Shown here piece by piece: positions 1 to 10,489 of a stretch of DNA of 64,000 bases (its first letter is position 1; the number at the start of each line of letters is the position of its first letter). The stretch spans positions 3,223,069 to 3,287,068 of the forward strand of contig JAJEKV010000011.1 in the NCBI GenBank assembly GCA_021234155.1, in the 5' to 3' direction. Below the pieces are notes generated by a model, which saw only the letters and a list, made by a program, of their open reading frames with translations, was not told the DNA's origin and made no database searches. The translations under genes and the position numbers were made by a program. The stretch comes from Isoetes taiwanensis. Taxonomy: Eukaryota > Streptophyta > Lycopodiopsida > Isoetales > Isoetaceae.

Positions 1-285
1 ACACATCAATTTGCTCCCTTAGATCATGCTCAATGCACTTTATGTCATTAGAGTTCTCATGGATGAAATCCTAATGGATGACTCCTAACTGTCTTGCCAC
101 GAACTCCGTATACAACTTTGAAGCCTTCACGACATTTACATGAAAGCTACGATAATCCAGTTCAATGATGTCTGTTAGGATGCCCATGTAATCAAAGTTA
201 CTTTTCGAAAGGTTGCAGTCCCTATTGCGAGACTTTTTTGTTCAAATTGTGAGCTGATTTTTGAATCAAATGTGACCCTGTGTTT
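1..285 (-). pseudogene. Possible CACTA DUF4216-like fragment
   Basis: Read on the minus strand after a possible splice acceptor (ACACAG) near 276, the sequence encodes MGILTDIIELDY at about 205-150. This resembles the DUF4216 segment near the C-terminus of plant CACTA (TNP2-type) transposase proteins, where a tyrosine-glycine followed by an isoleucine-glutamate-leucine pattern is usual. The following 40 residues do not match the family well, and an in-frame stop appears soon after. The fragment runs off the window edge. It lies downstream of the ORF at 293-676 in the same direction, so both could be exons of one transposon gene. The family call rests on one short motif. Confidence 0.3.
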
Positions 286-292
286 ATCAACC

Positions 293-676
293 TTATATAT
301 GCGAAAATGTTGGCCATAAGCCCACATTGAAGTGTAGAATTGCGCCTAGAACAAAAGAAATATAATGGTTTGTAACCTGTTTCTTGCCATAAACCAATTC
401 ATAATATTTAAAAAAATCATCTTTCCATGTGTTCTGGATTCTCCCTTCCTTGAATCCTCGTCTATTTTTTGGAGCTTCACCCCATACCTCGTTCATAACC
501 ATCTCTAGGTTGGGTATGTGTGCCTCTGCATGTTTATCACGGAGGTCTTTGGCTTGGATCACATCAGAACCCAAACGTAAACTCCTTGGAGGTAAAATTC
601 CACTGCCGGAAGCACTGGCTTCTTGCTTGGGCTGTGGTGATGAGCAAGCACTCATCTGGGGGCGTTTTGGGGCCAT
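293..676 (-). CDS. Hypothetical 127-residue ORF, possible transposon exon
   Basis: The ORF is better started at the internal methionine at 676 (MAPKRPQ) than at the longer upstream start at 751, because the extra N-terminal part is hydrophobic and unlike the rest. The N-terminus is basic and Ser/Pro-rich, followed by a charged helical region with the pattern WKDDFFKYYELVYGKKQ. A possible splice donor (ACAG then GTTACA) lies just after that lysine-glutamine, so the last 25 residues may be intron. I do not recognise the family. The position beside a DUF4216-like fragment suggests a CACTA-associated protein, but this is inference. Confidence 0.3.
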   Translation of the reverse strand: MAPKRPQMSACSSPQPKQEASASGSGILPPRSLRLGSDVIQAKDLRDKHAEAHIPNLEMVMNEVWGEAPKNRRGFKEGRIQNTWKDDFFKYYELVYGKKQVTNHYISFVLGAILHFNVGLWPTFSHI

Positions 677-899
677 AGCTAGATGAAGAATTCGTGATAG
701 GAATTCAAGCAGAGAAGGTAGGGGCGGGATAGTGAACGAGAGGCAAACCAAGAAAGAATTTGGGAAAGAATTTCAAAATCCGAAAATTGTGCGGTTTCAG
801 AGTGGTGGATAGCCATTAATCATGGCAGTTACTAGCGGGTCATGATGACAGTTATTCCAAAAATGTGCATTCGGTACATATGTATATGTACAAAAAGGG
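677..899. other. Unassigned spacer
   Basis: This short stretch separates the 127-residue ORF from the gypsy integrase remnant. I see no coding signal, repeat or structured element in it. Confidence 0.4.
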
Positions 900-2400
900 C
901 TACATTTATAGACACCCTTTCATGCTTTTACCCCTATGAAAACCATGCTGATGACTTCCCACTTGGCGTCTGGCACCGCCCAAGGTTCCAAAACTCCTGG
1001 AATTCGAAGTTGTTCTGCCTTTGCCTGCTGACACAACTGACATTCTTGGATATATCTGACTATCTGCTTCTTCATGCCTAGCCCGAAGTAGCTACTTCTA
1101 ATCTTGAAGTAGGCCTTTATAGATTTTTCATGGCCGACAATAGGGCTATTATGCATGTCATGGAAGATTTTTACTTCTTATGCTTAAGTACGCATAGTTG
1201 TTCGTTGATATTAAAGATTGCCTTCCTTTTTAAAATTTTTGAAGGTTTCTCTTTCTTAATTCGTCCTTGCACTCTTGCAAAGACTAGACCATATGTGCTT
1301 GAATTCCATGTTGGAGGAGATGGCTTCTTCTATCTTCTTGCCGAATTCGCTTGCCGAAGTGGAGATGGTATTCCAAAATGATGCTTTCAAAAGCTTGCCA
1401 ATAAGTGGCGACGTCTTAGCATCTCCATGGCTTTCCTCAAATGGGCTACATGCTCTTCCATTAATTTGCTGTAGATCACGATGTCGTTGAAGAAAAATTG
1501 ATGACGAACTCGTCCAAGAAAATCTTCGAAGATGTTGTTCCTCAAGTGCATAAAAGTTGGTGGAGCATTCGATAGACTCAGCGGCCTTACTATGAACTCA
1601 TAGTGCCCATACCGTGTTCTGAAGGAGTCTTATAACTATCTTCCACCTTCATCCTTATTTGATGATTGCCTGACCTTAAGTCGATTTTGTAGAAGAATCT
1701 TGCTTCTTGGGGCTGATCCGTTATGCCATTTGCTTGTTGAGCTGCCAATGGTTGATATACATCTTTAGACTTCCATCCTGGCAGAAAGGATTCCCAATTT
1801 GATCAACTCTTACAACTGCTTCTTGAGCTTTGCCAGCTCAGAAGTGCTCATTCTATAGAGAGCTTTGCTGGCCGGCTCTGCATCTGTTGCAAGAGTGATT
1901 TCAAACTCTACGCCTCTATAGGGCAAAAGCTCTCTTCATCACAAGGTATATCATGGGACTTCTTGATTAACTTAGAAATTGGCCGAGGCAACTGTTCCGA
2001 AGTAGCATCTTCCTTCTTACTATTGTGGTCGGGGTCAAAGACTTGTAGCTTAAGTATGTACGACCTCATTCCTCATGATGCACTTCACAAGGTACTTTAA
2101 CTTAACTTTAATTATAAGGTACTTGCCCTTTGGTGCTGGGATAACATCTCTTGCTTATGATAATCAATTATTGCCTTAGCTGGCTTTAATATTACATGTC
2201 TATTATGAGGTCATAGTTGCCAATGTACATAAGTTGGTGCCGATGCTCTACTTTGCTCCGCTTAAGGTTGATGCCGAACTTGACTCTTGTTCCGTTGGTG
2301 CTGCTAATTACTCGGCCTTGCCATAATTACTAGCCTAGATTTAGACTTAAGAGTCTTGCTCTTAAAGATGTCCGCCATCTAGGAGGTGCAAAGTTACAAG
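900..2400 (-). pseudogene. Ty3/gypsy pol remnant (RT, RNase H, integrase)
   Basis: Minus-strand reading recovers a polyprotein broken by many stops and frameshifts. From 1,960 down come YRGVEFEIT and TDAEPASKALYRMSTSELAKL (split across frames), the entry to gypsy reverse transcriptase. FRTRYGHYEF follows at about 1,626-1,590, then NAPPTFMHL and FFNDIVIYSK near 1,500. The catalytic YxDD box is altered to FFND. At 1,156-920 an open segment holds an HHCC zinc finger (H-x-GH, then C-x2-C before QQAK), the N-terminal integrase domain, with AVPDAKWEVISM starting the catalytic core. Domain order RT, RNase H, integrase is that of Ty3/gypsy. The integrase core and 3' LTR are not seen. The element is dead. 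Confidence 0.85.
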
Positions 2401-3724
2401 TTAAAGAACTACTTACATAAATCCTATGGCCACAAGTTTAGTAAGCATGACCTTACCTTTGGGCACACATAAAAACGATGTAATTAAATAATTATTCTTG
2501 TTTTAGATCTAACCTATACTCTAGGATTCTTGAAAGAGTCCCACCTTTGAGTTGATGCCATCTAAGAAGTTGGTCGGACTTATTAGATTGCTTCCCTTCA
2601 TTTGGTCGGATTATTCCTTATGCTGTGGAGGTACTCGTCATATACATGGTCAATGGTTATCCTATTATTGAATCCTTCTTAGCGAGGTGATCAAGCTCAC
2701 GAAGAGGTTCCAATATGTTGGATATATGTCCTCAATGTATACAATTATTGTACTCCATACATTTTTCTTCCCAATCTTTGAAGCTTTGCTCCATTCTTGG
2801 GTCCATCCCTTCTAAAAGAAATGACAAAAAAATCTACTCGAAATTTCATCCCAATCCCATCATGGATGTTATCACCCATAATTCTAAGATATTCAACTAT
2901 GTGATAGGTCCTCTAGCTTGCTTAAAGCTGGTGTAGTCGTTAATCGTTGGAGTAACAAGGCGATGATCCCTAATTTATTGAAAAATCTGGTCTCTCATTC
3001 ATGTGCCCTGCTTCTTTTGTCGAACATATTCTGACTCTTGACTCTTCTCGTCCTTAATGTTGATGTTGACTATCTTCATTAAAGTTATCCATCTTAGTGG
3101 ACTTGGTGATGTAGTGGATAACATAAGTCTCGGTGTCGCATTCCAGAGACTTAAAGGTAATGTTCTTCACATTCTAGAATCTTTCATGTCAACTCATCTG
3201 CCTATTTGAGGATGATTCTTCTAACTCCTGAATTGATATTGTTGTGTTGGCCTTGTCGATTCGATTCTTCGTCTTGGCGGTCACATGCTGTTGTTATAAG
3301 GCTGATGACAATGTTGAGTGCTTTACCACTTCTAACTGTGCAACTTCTTTTTCTGAGAGAAGTTTATTTGCATCCATGTGCAGGGACTATAGTTTTGATT
3401 GATCAATTAGTAATATTAGTATTTGATCCCCCATGGTGCCTCTTCTTGATCGTGTTTGACCTCCAATCTCTAAGGTGGAAGATCGAAGATCATCATGAGC
3501 TTGCGATGGTGCTGCCGAGGTTGATGTAGCTGCTCTGAAGTATCGGGGCTGATGAGGAAGAAGTTTGTTGCAGTATTTCCATATTCCTATTCCTGAGCAG
3601 CCCACCCTTGCTGGCTTGTAATACCTCCATGTTTGCTTGAAGTCCAAATCTGATACTACTATGGCCTGTATATCTGCGATAGTTGACCTTCCCAGGAGGT
3701 ATGTCTAGTTCTCATCCTTTAGGA
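2401..3724 (-). pseudogene. Probable gypsy gag/protease region, badly decayed
   Basis: This lies upstream of the RT on the same strand, where gag and protease belong. Short readable pieces such as LEGMDPRMEQSFKDWEEK (about 2,830-2,770) have the aromatic and charged spacing of retrotransposon gag. An 86-residue piece starting MDFKQTWRYYK lies at 3,647-3,387. There is no continuous frame, zinc knuckle or DTG protease motif that I could confirm. Assignment is mainly by position. Confidence 0.4.
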
Positions 3725-3736
3725 CTCTTGATACCA
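3725..3736 (-). other. Possible degenerate primer binding site
   Basis: On the plus strand CTCTTGATACCA reads on the minus strand as TGGTATCAAGAG. This is the initiator-methionine tRNA primer site common in plant LTR elements (TGGTATCAGAGC) with one extra base. It sits upstream of the presumed gag. The 5' LTR would then start at about 3,738 and be interrupted by the Helitron at 3,792. No matching second LTR was found. Confidence 0.35.
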
Positions 3737-4194
3737 TAAGTCGATGAAGTCATCTACTTGTTGGTGGCGTAGCTGTGACATTAGTCATCGACTAGTAACG
3801 GTGCCCAGCATTGCTGGGCATAAGTTGGAAGTCTGTAAATGTTTTGCCTGCAATGAATGCGAATGTCTGGCGTAGCTGCATTGGCATCTTGAAGATGCTC
3901 GCGTCTTCGAGCGTCTTCTCCCACTCCGCATCGTCTTGCAGGAAGGCGAGCTCTTTAGCAGCTTCCATGAAGGTTGAGCATAGTTTTCTATTGACAGTGA
4001 AGAGATATGCTAATGTTTTCTGTATCTTTGCGTTTTCATAAACAATTTTTAAAAGTAGGCAATTTTTAAAAGTAGGCAAAGTGAAAAAGGTCATGGCGTT
4101 TATGTAAAAAAAAAGTTTGATTTAAAAAAACAAACCTTTCTTCAAATGAAGTTTGCCTTAGTACAGTGTGTGTTTTGTGTGCCTTTTTTTTTCT

Positions 4195-4500
4195 TTGAAG
4201 TGTGCATTTCTTAAGTGTGGGTGTGGCAATGGAGTGTGGTGTGCACTCCATTGCATTGGCTAAAAATTGCTGGGCCTTTTTTAAAATGTGCATTTTTACG
4301 TGTGTGTGGGAATGGAGTGCCGCACTCTATTGCATTCGCTAAAAATTGGTGGGCACGATATTGCATTAGCTAGAAATTAATGGTGAACTCCGTTTATGAC
4401 AAAGGTAGGCACTCACGTCTATGACAAAGGTGGGCACTCCATGTGGTTGATTAAGTGTAGAGTTTACATTGCATTGGCTAGAAATTAAAGAACTTTGCAT
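4195..4500. repeat. Short degenerate repeats inside Helitron 1
   Basis: Four loosely similar words of about 25 bases, of the form CATTGCATTGGCTAAAAATT, occur near 4,250, 4,328, 4,357 and 4,465. They sit next to a small palindrome (TGGAGTGTGG/GTGCACTCCA at about 4,231). They look like decayed internal duplications of the element. Confidence 0.45.
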
Positions 4501-5034
4501 GTTTTGTAGCACATTCATAGCATGTCTTTGGGTTATGATTATGGGGTATGACATATATGATATGTCAAAAATGGGCTTATAAATCTTCACCAATAACTAT
4601 GAAGTAACACATACTCAAGTTGATTGAATTCCAGCATGTTGTTTATAGCATCAGGCTTCAATATACCCAAGTTCTTATGCTTGTTCTTGTGCTTTGGATG
4701 CCATCACACAAAGAGATCTGCTATAAACACCTAAGCAACCATGGTTGATCCATTGGTTGTCAATATTTCTCAGTAAACATCATCATCAATTCTGTTGTTT
4801 GCATAAACAATAGACTGCACAATGCGAGCCCCTTCGCAGCATATATACAAAATTATTGCCATGTCAATACTTAGACCATTAGGCAAAATTAAGATAAAAC
4901 TTGAAAGCATGGAGATCTCACAAACAAATCTTACACATGTTCTTGTTCTTAAGAGATATCTACGATTAGACAAATCAATTTGTAATAAACTGGCTAGAAC
5001 AAACATGTATGGCAAGTTGCTTATATCATACGGA

Positions 5035-5136
5035 ACTTCATAGTTTGTGCCCTTGAGCAATGTTGTGGCTAAGAATATGTGCATGACTTCATAGTTTGTG
5101 CCCTTGAGCAATGTTGTCGCTAAGAATATGTGCATG
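5035..5136. repeat. 51-bp tandem duplication
   Basis: Two adjacent copies, 5,035-5,085 and 5,086-5,136, begin ACTTCATAGTTTGTGCCC and differ at one base (GTGGCT versus GTCGCT). Confidence 0.9.
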
Positions 5137-5194
5137 ACGATAGCAATGTAGTAAATAGGACAACATGAGGTGATAGTCCAGTACATCAGACAGA

Positions 5195-5272
5195 AACTGT
5201 TGAATGTGCATATACATGATATTACTTAGGTGCAACTGTTGAATGTGCATATACATGATATTACTTAGGTGC
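5195..5272. repeat. 39-bp tandem duplication
   Basis: Two adjacent copies at 5,195-5,233 and 5,234-5,272, beginning AACTGTTGAATGTGCATA, are identical apart from the edges. It is the second such duplication within 250 bp. Confidence 0.9.
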
Positions 5273-5943
5273 AAATTGTCGCAGAAAGAATGCATGAGAT
5301 CTAAATGCAGATTGAGATCCAAAAAAGATATCCTGGACCATTTTAAAAAAATGTTTACCTCCAGCAGACTGCAGGCTGTTTGAGGAGGCATGTAACATAT
5401 TCTGAAATCATTACCGCTTAAGGAAGCCTGCACAATTATCAGTGACAGTGTTGTCAAGATCAAATTTTTATGTCTTTTTCACATAAGTAGGTCTTACATT
5501 ATGGCTTTTGTGCCTCTGTTTCACAAAAATCAAGCTCACCACAGAGAAGGAAACATGAAGAATGACATGCAAGTAATCATTAATACTCTTAAATCTGCAA
5601 CGCTTCTAAGCAGAATCCTCTATTACAAAGGAATGCCACTACATGATGATTTGATGCTGAAAAATAAAGGAGAAGGGTTGGCAAGTGCAGAGATACCGTG
5701 GAAAACAAAATATCTGCATGTTACAGCTCCCTTTAGGCATACATCTGGAGTGCAGTAGCAACAACCAAAGACTGCAAGCAAATCCGCAATGGCTTCTTTT
5801 ATTCTTCTGCGTCTGTGTGTTGTTTAAGAACCCTTAGAAGCAAAGAGGTTGAGTGGATATTCCACAACCAAGCAGCCCTCCTACAGCCATGCTTCCCCAT
5901 GAAAGGCGCTGTTTTTAGTCATGTATTATGCTTAAACAAAGCC

Positions 5944-6401
5944 CTATTTTCTAATTGGAACACAAAAGAATATAAAGAGGTACCTGTAAATCAATTGCAA
6001 GCTGTGGAAAAACACGGCTATTCTGAGCAATGGCAGCATTGGTAACAACATCTGGAAAGGTTGTACACGGCTATTCTGAGCAATGGCAGCATTGGTAACA
6101 ACATCAAAGGCTGTACACAGAGCAAAAATAGGTAACAGAGCAGTAGCAATCCATGGTGTTGGAGTTGGCAAAATAGCTAAAGCCCATAAACATGGTGTCT
6201 CTGCAATGCTGCAAGCTGCTAGATATGGCCATCTTCGAAACTTGCAATCCGGCAGAATGTTCAGAAGACTCATAAAAATAAAAGAAACTTCCAACGCCAT
6301 TCCTAGGCTAGCCAATCTATCTATCTATCCTAGGCCAAATTTGAAGAAGCAGTTGATGCAAAGCGGCTAAGTTGCCTTGCCCATTGTTTCAGCAGAACCA
6401 T
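5944..6401 (-). pseudogene. Captured multi-pass membrane-protein fragment
   Basis: A first exon may run from the ATG at 6,401 (MVLLKQWARQLSRF) to about 6,332. The main open segment follows, with long hydrophobic stretches such as LWALAILPTPTPWIATALLP and a start of ALEVSFIFMSLL. A good splice donor, TTTACAG then GTACCTC, closes it near 5,990. A 41-bp core is tandemly duplicated inside the exon (6,012-6,052 and 6,065-6,105), which breaks the protein. It has the same orientation as the Helitron, as is usual for captured host exons. I could not assign a family. A loose resemblance to TMEM33/Pom33-type ER membrane proteins is not strong enough to name it. Confidence 0.35.
6012..6105. repeat. 41-bp core duplicated at 53-bp spacing
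   Basis: ACACGGCTATTCTGAGCAAT starts at 6,012 and again at 6,065, and the identity continues to AACATC. The duplication lies within the membrane-protein exon and adds a repeated peptide on the minus strand. Confidence 0.9.
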
Positions 6402-6758
6402 CAGTGTCGCCTCTGCTCTGCTCCATCTTCTGCTCTGCCCGTCCTCTGCTAACTTATGTTACCGTAAAGCCTGACAGGGCAACGATGCTGCTCTTTTTGT
6501 GTTGAATCTTGGTCGTCCAATAAAGCCTACTGCACTCCGGTAACGAAGCATCCGAAACCCTTTTCACAAAACAGAGAGCCGTTTTGCCAGGATAAAAACC
6601 GGGCGATGTCGAAATGGCGATGTTATTGGTGTTTATATGCTGGACCTTAGGGCCTTTTGTTTTGTTTGGCCAGCTCGATGCCCGAAAAAAACCTAAGGGC
6701 CTTTTGTTTTGTCTAAATTTGGACCGTCAGATCTGCTATAATATAAGATAATATAAGA

Positions 6759-7716
6759 TCTGGGCCGTCGAAAGTTTTAGGGTTTTATGCACGACATACA
6801 CTAAAACTTTATAATAAAGGATGTGGGGCCGTTCCTCGAGACAATATGGCACTTGGAGAATATCCTTGACTAGGAGATGTTCCTCCCCTAATGTGATCAG
6901 TTTTGTAAGTGCCATGATGCCCATTGGCTATTGCATAGCCCTCTTGGCAACTCTTGTGTCTATTCTTGATGTCGCAATCGTCCCTCCTGTAGGCTCCCCT
7001 TTATTATTTGTATTCGGGCTTCCCTGTACACCATCTTGGCCTTTGATTTGCTGAAGTTTCCTCCATAAGGTTGCCCTCTACTTTTAATTCGTTGATGTTG
7101 TCGAGTGGCTCCACTGTCGAGGCTCGAGGATCTGCAACGAAGGTTCTCCTAACCTATTTGACTGCCCTAAAGTGCACAAGGCAACTAATACTACCACAAC
7201 AACAATTACTTATGTATACTTACTCTACAAACCCTATTTTTATACCTTTATTCCCTCTACCTCAATTGACCCACTTGGCATTTGGCACTTTACTAGACAC
7301 TGAGAAAGGTACTTATTTACTGTTATGGGGTGGTAGAAGGAGACTTATTCACTGGGTGTACTTGGTGTGTTAGATTAAATTACCTAGATAGAATGAATTC
7401 CTAGATAATTATCTATGATATAAAGGCATGGCAGAAGATACTTGATGGTAGTGCATCTATAACGTGTGTTGGTGTATCATACCAACGTGTGGCAACAATT
7501 TCTAAGGCCTTGGCAACTAGCTGGGTTTCCAAGAAAAAGGCTTGATTATACTACCTGTATGTAGACAAGAGGACACTTAGCAAGATAAGAGTGACAACTA
7601 AGCTAGGATGAATGCAGATGCTGTCTCTATCTAGCTTAAGGGTCTTGGTTCTAACTCTAAGGCTTGGCCATTAATATTATCTAACATGATTAAATCTTAA
7701 ATCTAATTAAGAATTA
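6759..7716. other. Region between Helitrons 1 and 2
   Basis: No coding region is supported. It may be the remainder of the gypsy 5' LTR or leader resumed after the Helitron insertion, but no LTR end was identified. Several ORF-sized stretches are present without recognisable motifs. Confidence 0.3.
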
Positions 7717-7744
7717 CTAGTTATGGTGCCCGGCGTTGCCGGGC
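7717..7744 (-). mobile_element. Helitron 2, 3' terminus
   Basis: On the minus strand the hairpin GCCCGGCAACGCCGGGC (7,744-7,728) is followed by a 7-nt spacer and CTAG (7,720-7,717) with a flanking T. Spacing is identical to that in Helitrons 1 and 3. The element should extend to higher coordinates. A weak 5'-end candidate (TCTTTTATATTATAAG) lies at about 9,009, but its flanking base does not fit. Confidence 0.65.
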
Positions 7745-8339
7745 CTAGTGATAATTTGAAGAGATAATAATTTGAAGAGTTTGTTGTTTCATAAACCAAG
7801 TGTCTCTGATTGAAAGATGGTGAGCCTGAATGATGACTACATTAAAAAATATCTATGAAACTATGAGTTTGGAACAGTAGTATCTAACATGGGAAGTTAG
7901 AATTCTTGAGCTCCATTATTTGTTGAGTAGAATTACTTGTAATTATGCGTTGCTTGCATATGCTGCAAGCATGTTTGCATGGAGTGCTCCACGTTCTCTG
8001 ATTTGCAAAGAGAGATTTGTAGGTGATTATTACATGAATATGGAAAATTTTTATGTGAAAACATTCTAGAGTGGAATAAACTTGTAGAGGATAGAGCTCT
8101 TGTGCAATTGATTGCCATCGTACAAAAAGAAATACCACAAATGCAGAAACATGTAGTTGCCATCCATTAAAATGCATTATAGTTGTGGAACTTCTTTGAA
8201 AAGAGATGGGATATTTCTTTATGTTTTCTACTTTTAACTTGTTATAATATTAGTAAGCATGTTCAGGCTTTTTCTCTCCACCATCATGTTCCTTACGCAT
8301 GAGAGAGATCTCAAACAAATCTTCGACAATTTCCTCCTA
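7745..8339. other. AT-rich DNA, no gene seen
   Basis: This is probably the Helitron 2 interior. Minus-strand open stretches at about 7,880-8,180 have no recognisable domain. Confidence 0.35.
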
Positions 8340-8895
8340 GGAAGTCTCTTTTTTGCTTAGGAACATCAGATCCACAGCATTTCCCCAAGAAGATTGTAGG
8401 GATTTGTATAGGCGAAGTTTCTTTTGCACATTGGAGAGGATGTGTTCATCTCCATCTGCAAGAAGGTCAAACATCTCTTGCAATTTTGCAACATGCTGAG
8501 GGAGATCTTTCTCGTCTTGCATTCAATAGTCTTCAAGCTGGATGTGCAGTTGCATAACCTCAATCTCAGACCTCTTCCATATCTTTGATTGAGAAAGGCC
8601 CACAGGTGTTTGCTGCCATGATTGAATTCACTACAGACCAGTGGAGTTGATTCTTGGACATGGCTATGCAAGCTAGTGCTTTACTGTCTTTCTATTTCCA
8701 CAGGGGAAGATCCTTTTGCTGATTAGGATCTTTTTCATCAGAAATCTTTGGAGCCAGATCACTCCCATCCACTATCTTCCATAGAAGCTCCGCTTTGAGA
8801 TGTAGAGTGATCATCCGCTTCCATCCTTCAAAACCCTTGTTGTCAAAAGCTTGGGGCCTTAGTTTCATCAAAATTGAATTTATTTTTAAGTACAT
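8340..8895 (-). pseudogene. Ty1/copia gag remnant
   Basis: The minus strand begins near 8,895 with FEGWKRMITLHLKAELLWKI then VDGSD, the N-terminal copia gag pattern (W-x3-M, LWxIVDG). It continues in shifted frames with HLWAFLNQRYG, then LPQHVAKLQEMFDLLADGDE and SNVQKKLRLYKSLQSSW. These match the UBN2-type gag order of a tyrosine-glycine helix, a helix with F-x2-L-x2-L-x3-G, and LL-SLP. It ends with EEIVEDLF and LMRKEH, the usual L-E-V-x8-E-x3-R block. At least two frameshifts and a stop break it. No zinc knuckle, protease or integrase follows, so this is a gag-only relic. It may lie within Helitron 2. Confidence 0.75.
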
Positions 8896-10087
8896 TTTTA
8901 AGTAGGTAGTTATGAAGTTGTATATATATGCACAATGTACTTGTGTTGTGGTGTTTTGTTGATATGTTGGCTAGAAAAAGATTAATTAGAGTACTTATAA
9001 TATAAAAGAATGTCATTTATTCTCATGGGCCAATGGCTTTAAGAAGTGTGAGTCCCATAATAGAAAAGTTGTCTACTTGAGTTTAAGTTTGTCAATTCAG
9101 CTAGCACAAGGATCATTGGTCATAAGTGTTCAAACCATCATTGGTCATTCCTAAGTCTTCAAACATAATGGTCCCTTTGAGTGTCAAAAGAAATCTATAA
9201 TATTGATAGTTGTTGCATGGTTTAAGAGAGGAAAAAGCATGTACGATGCAATGGCAAAGTTAATTAATGGTTTAGATGTAGGATTGGATAATGAACAAAG
9301 CTGTGGCAACCCCATTACTCTAGTACGCATAAAACCTAAGGCCAAAACAATTACTCACCATATGCTACGCCGAGGGTATGTTGTTGTGGTTGGTTGCCCA
9401 AGCACACAGGTGCATGGTTACAACATTAAGATTCGACTGTATGAATTTCTAACCACCATTATTATATGGCATCATTTAGAAATCGAAAGAATCTCTTAAA
9501 GCTAGTCTTTCTATGCATCTTGAGTATACATAGTTGATAGTGTCTGTGACCGCGGCAGTTGATGATGCTTGAATTTCTATCAGGAAAGCATGGCTATTAA
9601 GTAGCTTAGTGCACATTCAAGATGATGATGCCCTCCCAGTACGTAGTACGTAGCTGACTGTACAAAAGATCACACTATGCATTGGTCAGCTTCATCTTGT
9701 GGGCATTGGGAATTCTTGACAGAAGACATAGGATCCAAAATGTTAATAATCTAGAGTCTCAATCCCTTGAAAGTAAAATTCTAGTTCACCTTCATAAGTA
9801 GGGTATGTGCCAATAAAATATAGCAATGGCTTCACAATGGCTTGCAAAACATGAGGCTGCAAGCACCTTGTAATGTTCCAACAATAGATCTGAAATACAG
9901 GGAACAACAACAGATCTGAAATACAGGCAAGGTCCTTTGAACTATAATTTACTGGTGTCTATGTGGAGTGGACTACACTTTTCCATGCATGAAAGCTTGA
10001 CATTTTTAGTAGTGGGAATTACAATCTAACAAAAGCACCTGCATTCATAAATAGTACAAATGGATGATACATTCATCAACTAATCAA
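8896..10087. other. Non-coding AT-rich stretch
   Basis: No supported gene. A 98-codon plus-strand ORF at 9,203-9,499 has no recognisable motif. A short duplicated word (ACAGATCTGAAATACAGG) occurs near 9,885 and 9,909. Confidence 0.35.
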
Positions 10088-10185
10088 GTAATGTTATGGC
10101 TTTTTTAGCATATTTTTGTCATAGGGTTTTGATGAAGTAATGTTGTGGCTTTTCTAGCATATTTTTGTCATAGGGTTTTGATGAA
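10088..10185. repeat. 49-bp tandem duplication
   Basis: Copies lie at 10,088-10,136 and 10,137-10,185, beginning GTAATGTT and ending TTTTGATGAA, with two or three base differences. Confidence 0.85.
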
Positions 10186-10243
10186 ATACAAACACAAGAT
10201 ATATAGTGAAATTGTTTGGTAATCTTGCGTCTAGAATTTCAAT

Positions 10244-10371
10244 TGGTTTAAAGAGTCATATTGTTATTCAACATTACATTATAGTCATATCAACCACAAT
10301 CCTGTCAACTGGTTTAAAGAGTCATATTGTTATTCAACAATACATTATAGTCATATCAACCACAATCCTAC
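10244..10371. repeat. 66-bp tandem duplication
   Basis: Copies lie at 10,244-10,309 and from 10,310, beginning TGGTTTAAAGAGTCATATTG. They are nearly identical until the last bases. Confidence 0.88.
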
Positions 10372-10489
10372 ACATACGGGATTGTATAGGCAGTACTTGA
10401 CATTTGGGGGCACCTTACATGATGTGGCGGCAAATATAACTTATATGCAGAGAAAGTCTGGTAGAAAACTCAAAAAATGCGACAGATAT

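Larger units (their letters stand above)
3792..6758 (-). mobile_element. Non-autonomous Helitron 1
   Basis: The minus-strand 3' end shows a 17-nt hairpin GCCCAGCAATGCTGGGC (3,819-3,803), a 7-nt spacer, then CTAG (3,795-3,792) followed by a flanking T, the canonical Helitron terminus. The 5' end is best placed at 6,758 (TCTTATATTATC) or 6,748 (TCTTATATTATAGC). Both are preceded by A, and both resemble the 5' end of the third Helitron, including a shared AGATC-GACGGT word just inside. No terminal inverted repeats or target duplication are expected for this class. No Rep/helicase is present. The interior holds a membrane-protein-like exon in the same orientation and several short duplications. 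Confidence 0.7.

Noticed and set aside
5944-6401. Naming the captured exon TMEM33
   Set aside because: Resemblance is limited to hydrophobic spacing. No diagnostic residue could be matched.
9001-9009. 5' end of Helitron 2
   Set aside because: TCTTTTATATTATAAG resembles the other 5' ends, but the flanking base is T, not A, and the inner AGATC-GACGGT word is absent.
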